In this document: piece by piece, positions 59,184-64,000 of the stretch | Layout of the letters: the number at the start of each line of letters is the position of its first letter | Position numbering within the stretch: the stretch's first letter is position 1 | Origin: Inia geoffrensis | Taxonomy: Eukaryota; Chordata; Mammalia; Artiodactyla; Iniidae | Reading direction: 5' to 3' | NCBI GenBank assembly: GCA_036417435.1 | Contig: JAZAQT010000112.1 | Coordinates: 124,001-188,000, forward strand | DNA length: 64,000 bases | The notes under the pieces: generated by a model | The model's database searches: none | What the model saw: the letters and a program-made list of their open reading frames with translations, nothing else | Told to the model about the DNA's origin: nothing | Made by a program: the position numbers and the translations under genes

Positions 59184-62100
59184 GAAGTTCTGCATTGTTT
59201 TAAGGTTCACACATTTCCGGACACCTAGAACACTCGCGTTGGCACCCTATTCCCTACAAGAATACTGAGCAACGGCAGGCTCCACTGGCCTGCCCAGAAA
59301 CATCCATGCCCGGAAGCCTTTCCCAGTCACTCTGTGCACGCCCAGTGTAGGGCAAAACATTGCACTCTTCCTTGGGACAGGTAGATTTCCTCAGACCACC
59401 GACAGCTGGCAGAAACGATTTTCTCTCCGGTCCTACATGTCATGGAAATCTTCCACATTGCCCTCCTCTGAACTGCACTTAGAGAAACAGTCTGCTTCAC
59501 ATTCCTTCTAAGAACTCATACCGGAAGACACCATACCAACAGGAGAAAGCTGGCATGCGTCCCTACTGTCATAAAAGCAGAGTTCTTCCTGTTACACTGC
59601 AGCATTTGAGACGAGACTAAAGCCCAATAGCGTACCTAGAGCGTTCCTTGGATGAGGGAGTTGGCTACATGCAGAACACCCTGTGTAGAGAAGTTGATTC
59701 AGCCAAGTGTGACGAGTGTTTACTTCGAGTGTCTTCCAACTTGTTAGAAATCACAATGTTATAGGCTGCGTGTTCACTGGAAATGGTGTTCCTGATGGCA
59801 CAAGCATTGCTTTCCATTTTGAAAACTCCATTCGTTCTGCCTTGAAGCTTCCCCTGAAAAACACTGTTTTTGACCGGCCTGTAGACCCTGTATGCAGGGA
59901 TCAGGGAGGAAGAGGAGTTTTCTCTAAAGAAACAGGGTGCTTTCATATCCTGGCTAGGAGCTCATCCTGTCATGCTCAACAACAGAAGGGAAATTCAATG
60001 TGAGTACTGACCTCAAGGGAAGGCCTAGAGTAGATCTGCAGCAACAGAGTATACAGCAGTTCTTTGAGGTCTTAGTGGCTCTTGTGCCTTACGTTCACTT
60101 TGTTACCGATTTCAGGACTGCTAAACCCTTTGGGTGTGCACGCGTATCCCTGAAACATCACTGAGTACCTCCCCTCCCCTGTGGGCCGGCTGAGCAACAC
60201 CCAGGCCAGTAGACTTTTCAGAGGCCCTCTGTGGATGCCGAGGGAAGGTCAACGCACGGCACTTTTGCTTGGGAGTGCTATAGTTCCAAACAAATCAAAC
60301 AGCATCAGGAACACATTTCTGGCACGTGCACTGTGCCATGGAAGTTTTCGTCCCTGCTCACCTCGGAACAGCGCTGAGAAAATTGGTGGCTTAGATTGCC
60401 TTTAATGACTCCGTTCCAAAGTCACTCTACTCAAGGCGAAAGGCTGCTTGTGTTCCAACTGCAACTAAAGCACGGCTCTTCGTGTGACACTGCAGTCTCT
60501 TGGCAGAGGCAAATGTTTATAAGCTTACCTAGAGGCTGACTTCGTTGAGGCAGTTCGCTACACGCAGGACACCTTGTCTTTGGAAGTTCATTCAGGGAAG
60601 GGCCTATTGCGTACCTTGTGGGAGAAAGACTGCGTGTGTTCCAACTGCAACTAAAGCAGAGTTCTCCGTGGAACACTGCAGTGTTTTGTAAGAGGAAATG
60701 CTTATAGCTCTAAATAGAGCCTGTCATGTTTGAGGCACTTTGCTACGTGCAGGCGTCGCTAAGTAAACATGTTGATTCATGGATGGACCCATTGTGTACC
60801 TTCTGTGTCTTTGACCTGTTCAATTTCCACATACGTACGCTGCATGTCTACCTGCCAACGGGGGAGTGATGGCACAAGGCGTATTTTCCCATTTTGAAAG
60901 TTCTATGCAAGGGGCATTGAATTTCCTGGCAGGGCAAACTTTTCACGGCCCTCTAGAAACTGTAGGCATGGCTCTGGGAAGAAAAGTTTTCTCTACTATA
61001 ATGTGGTGCCACCAAGGCCTGGTTGGGAGCTGATGCTGCCACTCTCTATACTTAAGTGGAGACCAACAGTCAGCCCTTGCCTCGACGTAAATCTCGAGGA
61101 CAGCTAGATTTCCTCAGCAATCCAACAGATGCAAGAAATCAGTTTCCTCACGTCATACATGCCAGGGATTGTCCTTATCTGATTGTCCTTCCTGATTGTC
61201 CTTATCTGACCAGCACTTAGGAAAAATGTCTGCTTCCCATTCCTTACAGGAACTCATACACCCACCCCCCCATAACTACAGGAGAAAGTCGGCTTGCATC
61301 CCTACTGCAACTAAGGCACGGTGCTTTTTGTTATTCTACAGGATTTTAGAATTGGCGAAAGCCCGATACACTACCTGGCGTGTTCCTTGGATGCGGGATT
61401 TCAATACACGCAGAACACCTTGTGAAGAAAAGATGATTCAGGTAACTGTGACCAGTGTGTACCTAGATTGTCTTCTGACTTGTGAGAAATCACACTGGTA
61501 TAGGTTGCTGTTCACTGGAAATGGGGACCTGATGGCAGAATTCTTGCTTTCCCGTTGTTTTGGAAGCTCCATTCTTGCTGCCTTGAAGCTTCCAAAACAA
61601 CAGTGTTTTTCCCGGGCCTGTAGACCCTGTCTTCAGGGCTCAGGGAAGAAAAGGAGTTTTCTCCGAAGAAACAGGGCGCTTGCATATCCTGGTTCGGAGC
61701 GCATCCTGTCATGCTCTAGGGACAAAGGGAAATTCGATGTGAGTGCTTACCTCAAGGTAAGGCATAGATTAGCCCTGCAGGAACGGAGCATACAGCAGTT
61801 CTTTGAGGTCTTAGTAGCCGTTGTGCTTTATTTTAACTGTGGTACCGTTTTCAGGACTCCTCGACCCTTTGGTTTGTGCACCCGTTTTCCTACAACATCA
61901 CTGAGTGCCTCCCGGCCGCCCTGCATTGGCTGAGCCACAGCCAGGCCAGTGGGCCCTTCAGAGGGCCTACTGTGTGCCATGTGAATGACAACACACAGCA
62001 CTTTCCCTTGGAACTGCTATATTTCCTCAGAAATCCAACAGCATCAGCAACACATTTCTGGCACGTACACTGTGCCCTGGAAGTTTTCGTCTTTGGCCAT

Positions 62101-62277
62101 CTCTGAGGTGCACTGAGAAAATAGGCTGCTTAGATTTCCTTTAATGACCTCCTTCCAAAGTCACTCGACTCAAGGCCAAAGTCCGCTTGTGTTCCAACTG
62201 CAAGTACAGCATGGCTCTTCGTGTAACACTGCAGGCTTTGTGGGGAGGCAAATGCTTATAGACCTAACGGGAGCCTG

Positions 62278-62349
62278 CCTTGGTTGAGGCAACTCGCTTC
62301 ACGCAGGACACCTTGCATAGAGAAGTTCATTCAGGGAAGGGCCCACTGT
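62278..62349 (+). repeat. Short b-form remnant in U16
   Basis: Same three b-form differences and same return to the a form (by 62430) as in U15, so both units inherited one recombinant junction. Confidence 0.9.
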
Positions 62350-62618
62350 GTACCTTCTGTGAGAAAGTCTGCTTGTGTTCAGCCTGCAGCTACAGCAGAG
62401 TTCTTCGTGTAACCCTGCAGTGTTTTAGGCGGGGAAATGCTTACAGGCTTACCTAGAGCCTGTCTTGTTTGAGGCCCATTGTTACACACACAAGGCCCTG
62501 GGTAAAGATGTTGATATACGGAAGGGCCCATTGTGGACCTCCTGTGTCTTTCGACATGTTAAATTTACAGGGCAGTATACTGTGTGTCTAACTGCAAATG
62601 CGGGCCGGATGGCACAAG

Positions 62619-64000
62619 CCGTGTTTCCCGTTTTGAAAGGTCTATTCATGGGGCATTGACTCTCCCAGAGAGGCACACTTTCCGTGGCATTCTAGAAACT
62701 GTAGTCATGGATCTGGGAAGAAAAGGCATTTACTCTCCTAAACCGTGGGGCTTCCAAGGCCTGGTTGGGAGCTGATGCTGCCACTCTCTAAAACTAAGTG
62801 GAGACTAACAGTCAGAAGTTGCCTCGAGGTAAGTCTCTGAATTGCCCTGCGAAATCGGAGGCATCCAGCTGTTTTTGTGTGGTCTTCATCACCGTTCTGG
62901 ACGGCTTGATATTTTTCTTTCCGTACGTAGGCCTATCAGTTTTGTGGCCTCTCCCATTTTGGATGCTCAGGCTCAGCAGCCATGGCTCACGGGCCCTTTT
63001 GCCCTGCGGCATGTGGGATCCTCCCGGACCGGGGCACGAACCCATGTGCCCTGCATCGGGACCAGACTCTAAACCAGTGCACCACCAGGGAAGCCCGAAG
63101 TTCTGCATTGTTTTAAGGTTCACACATTTCCGGACACCTAGAACACTCGCGTTGGCACCCTATTCCCTACAAGAATACTGAGCAACGGCAGGCTCCACTG
63201 GCCTGCCCAGAAACATCCATGCCCGGAAGCCTTTCCCAGTCACTCTGTGCACGCCCAGTGTAGGGCAAAACATTGCACTCTTCCTTGGGACAGGTAGATT
63301 TCCTCAGACCACCGACAGCTGGCAGAAACGATTTTCTCTCCGGTCCTACATGTCATGGAAATCTTCCACATTGCCCTCCTCTGAACTGCACTTAGAGAAA
63401 CAGTCTGCTTCACATTCCTTCTAAGAACTCATACCGGAAGACACCATACCAACAGGAGAAAGCTGGCATGCGTCCCTACTGTCATAAAAGCAGAGTTCTT
63501 CCTGTTACACTGCAGCATTTGAGACGAGACTAAAGCCCAATAGCGTACCTAGAGCGTTCCTTGGATGAGGGAGTTGGCTACATGCAGAACACCCTGTGTA
63601 GAGAAGTTGATTCAGCCAAGTGTGACGAGTGTTTACTTCGAGTGTCTTCCAACTTGTTAGAAATCACAATGTTATAGGCTGCGTGTTCACTGGAAATGGT
63701 GTTCCTGATGGCACAAGCATTGCTTTCCATTTTGAAAACTCCATTCGTTCTGCCTTGAAGCTTCCCCTGAAAAACACTGTTTTTGACCGGCCTGTAGACC
63801 CTGTATGCAGGGATCAGGGAGGAAGAGGAGTTTTCTCTAAAGAAACAGGGTGCTTTCATATCCTGGCTAGGAGCTCATCCTGTCATGCTCAACAACAGAA
63901 GGGAAATTCAATGTGAGTACTGACCTCAAGGGAAGGCCTAGAGTAGATCTGCAGCAACAGAGTATACAGCAGTTCTTTGAGGTCTTAGTGGCTCTTGTGC
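62619..64000 (+). repeat. Array unit U17 (partial, first 1,382 bp)
   Basis: a-form head and majority alleles at offsets 798, 856 and 1337. Cut by the window edge inside half A. Confidence 0.97.
62909..63096 (-). mobile_element. CHR-type SINE in U17
   Basis: Same insertion; a form. Complete, although the unit itself is cut by the window edge. Confidence 0.9.

Larger units (their letters stand above)
58706..62618 (+). repeat. Array unit U16 (3,913 bp, recombinant tail)
   Basis: Same short b-then-a tail as U15, but without the private base of U15. This shows the recombinant tail was copied to two neighbouring units before that mutation, or that the mutation came later in U15. Confidence 0.97.
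1..64000. repeat. Tandem satellite/macrosatellite array, 3.91-kb unit, about 16.35 copies
   Basis: The whole window is one direct, head-to-tail array. The bases at position 1 recur at 3915, 7829, 11742, 15656, 19569, 23483, 27397, 31311, 35224, 39138, 43052, 46966, 50879, 54793, 58706 and 62619. Spacings are only 3,914 or 3,913 bp, the difference being one G deleted at unit offset about 3,572. All copies have the same orientation and no unique sequence interrupts or flanks them, so both ends of the array lie outside the window. Units differ at only a handful of sites outside one variable segment, which implies strong recent homogenisation. No gene is supported anywhere in it. Family: known cetacean satellites include a common satellite of about 1.76 kb (about 1.58 kb in dolphins). 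Relation to that family is inferred from size and SINE content and has not been tested. Confidence 0.98.

Noticed and set aside
1..64000. CRISPR array or bacterial repeat region
   Set aside because: Repeats are about 3.9 kb with no spacers. The SINE and the satellite organisation show mammalian DNA.
1..64000. rDNA-like or gene-bearing macrosatellite (such as a DUX4-type unit)
   Set aside because: No rRNA-like sequence and no homeobox or other domain was seen in any frame of the unit.

Overview
The window is one uninterrupted, head-to-tail tandem array. A unit of about 3.9 kb repeats 16 full times (3,914 bp in ten copies, 3,913 bp in six) and is followed by a partial 17th copy. No single-copy sequence appears at either edge, so the array is longer than 64 kb. 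I see no convincing protein-coding gene, rRNA, tRNA, CRISPR array or other functional gene. The open frames are short, overlap on both strands, often lack ATG starts, and recur only because the DNA recurs.

Organism. Every unit carries one copy, on the minus strand, of a tRNA-derived SINE. Its head (GGGCTTCCCTGGTGG on the minus strand), its 'GGATCCCACATGCCGC' core and its 'GTGAGCCATGGC' / 'GGGAGAGGCCACA' tail segments match what I know of the CHR-type SINEs of whales, hippos and ruminants. The most likely source is a cetacean (whale or dolphin) genome, in satellite or heterochromatic DNA. This rests on the SINE and not on a database search.

Layout. With the unit phase set by the window start, units are U1 1-3914, U2 3915-7828, U3 7829-11741, U4 11742-15655, U5 15656-19568, U6 19569-23482, U7 23483-27396, U8 27397-31310, U9 31311-35223, U10 35224-39137, U11 39138-43051, U12 43052-46965, U13 46966-50878, U14 50879-54792, U15 54793-58705, U16 58706-62618 and U17 62619-64000 (partial). 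Each unit is itself a diverged dimer: half A (2,173 bp in U1) and half B (1,741 bp). Each half is in turn two diverged modules that reduce to about 0.89 kb once an inserted SINE (module 1), an extra 187-bp block (modules 2 and 4) and a deletion (module 3) are allowed for. Half B is close to the roughly 1.76-kb unit reported for the cetacean common satellite. That suggests the array is a higher-order dimeric form of that family, or of a relative, and it needs a direct sequence comparison.

Variation between units is very low except in one 684-bp segment that straddles the chosen unit boundary. There, two forms (a and b) differ at about 32 sites. The b form occurs at four places (U3/U4, U5/U6, U9/U10, U13/U14), and two shortened recombinant pieces occur in U15 and U16. 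U5-U8 and U9-U12 match at every variable site I compared, which makes a 15,655-bp four-unit super-repeat. The picture is of a satellite evolving by unequal exchange, conversion and recent block duplication.
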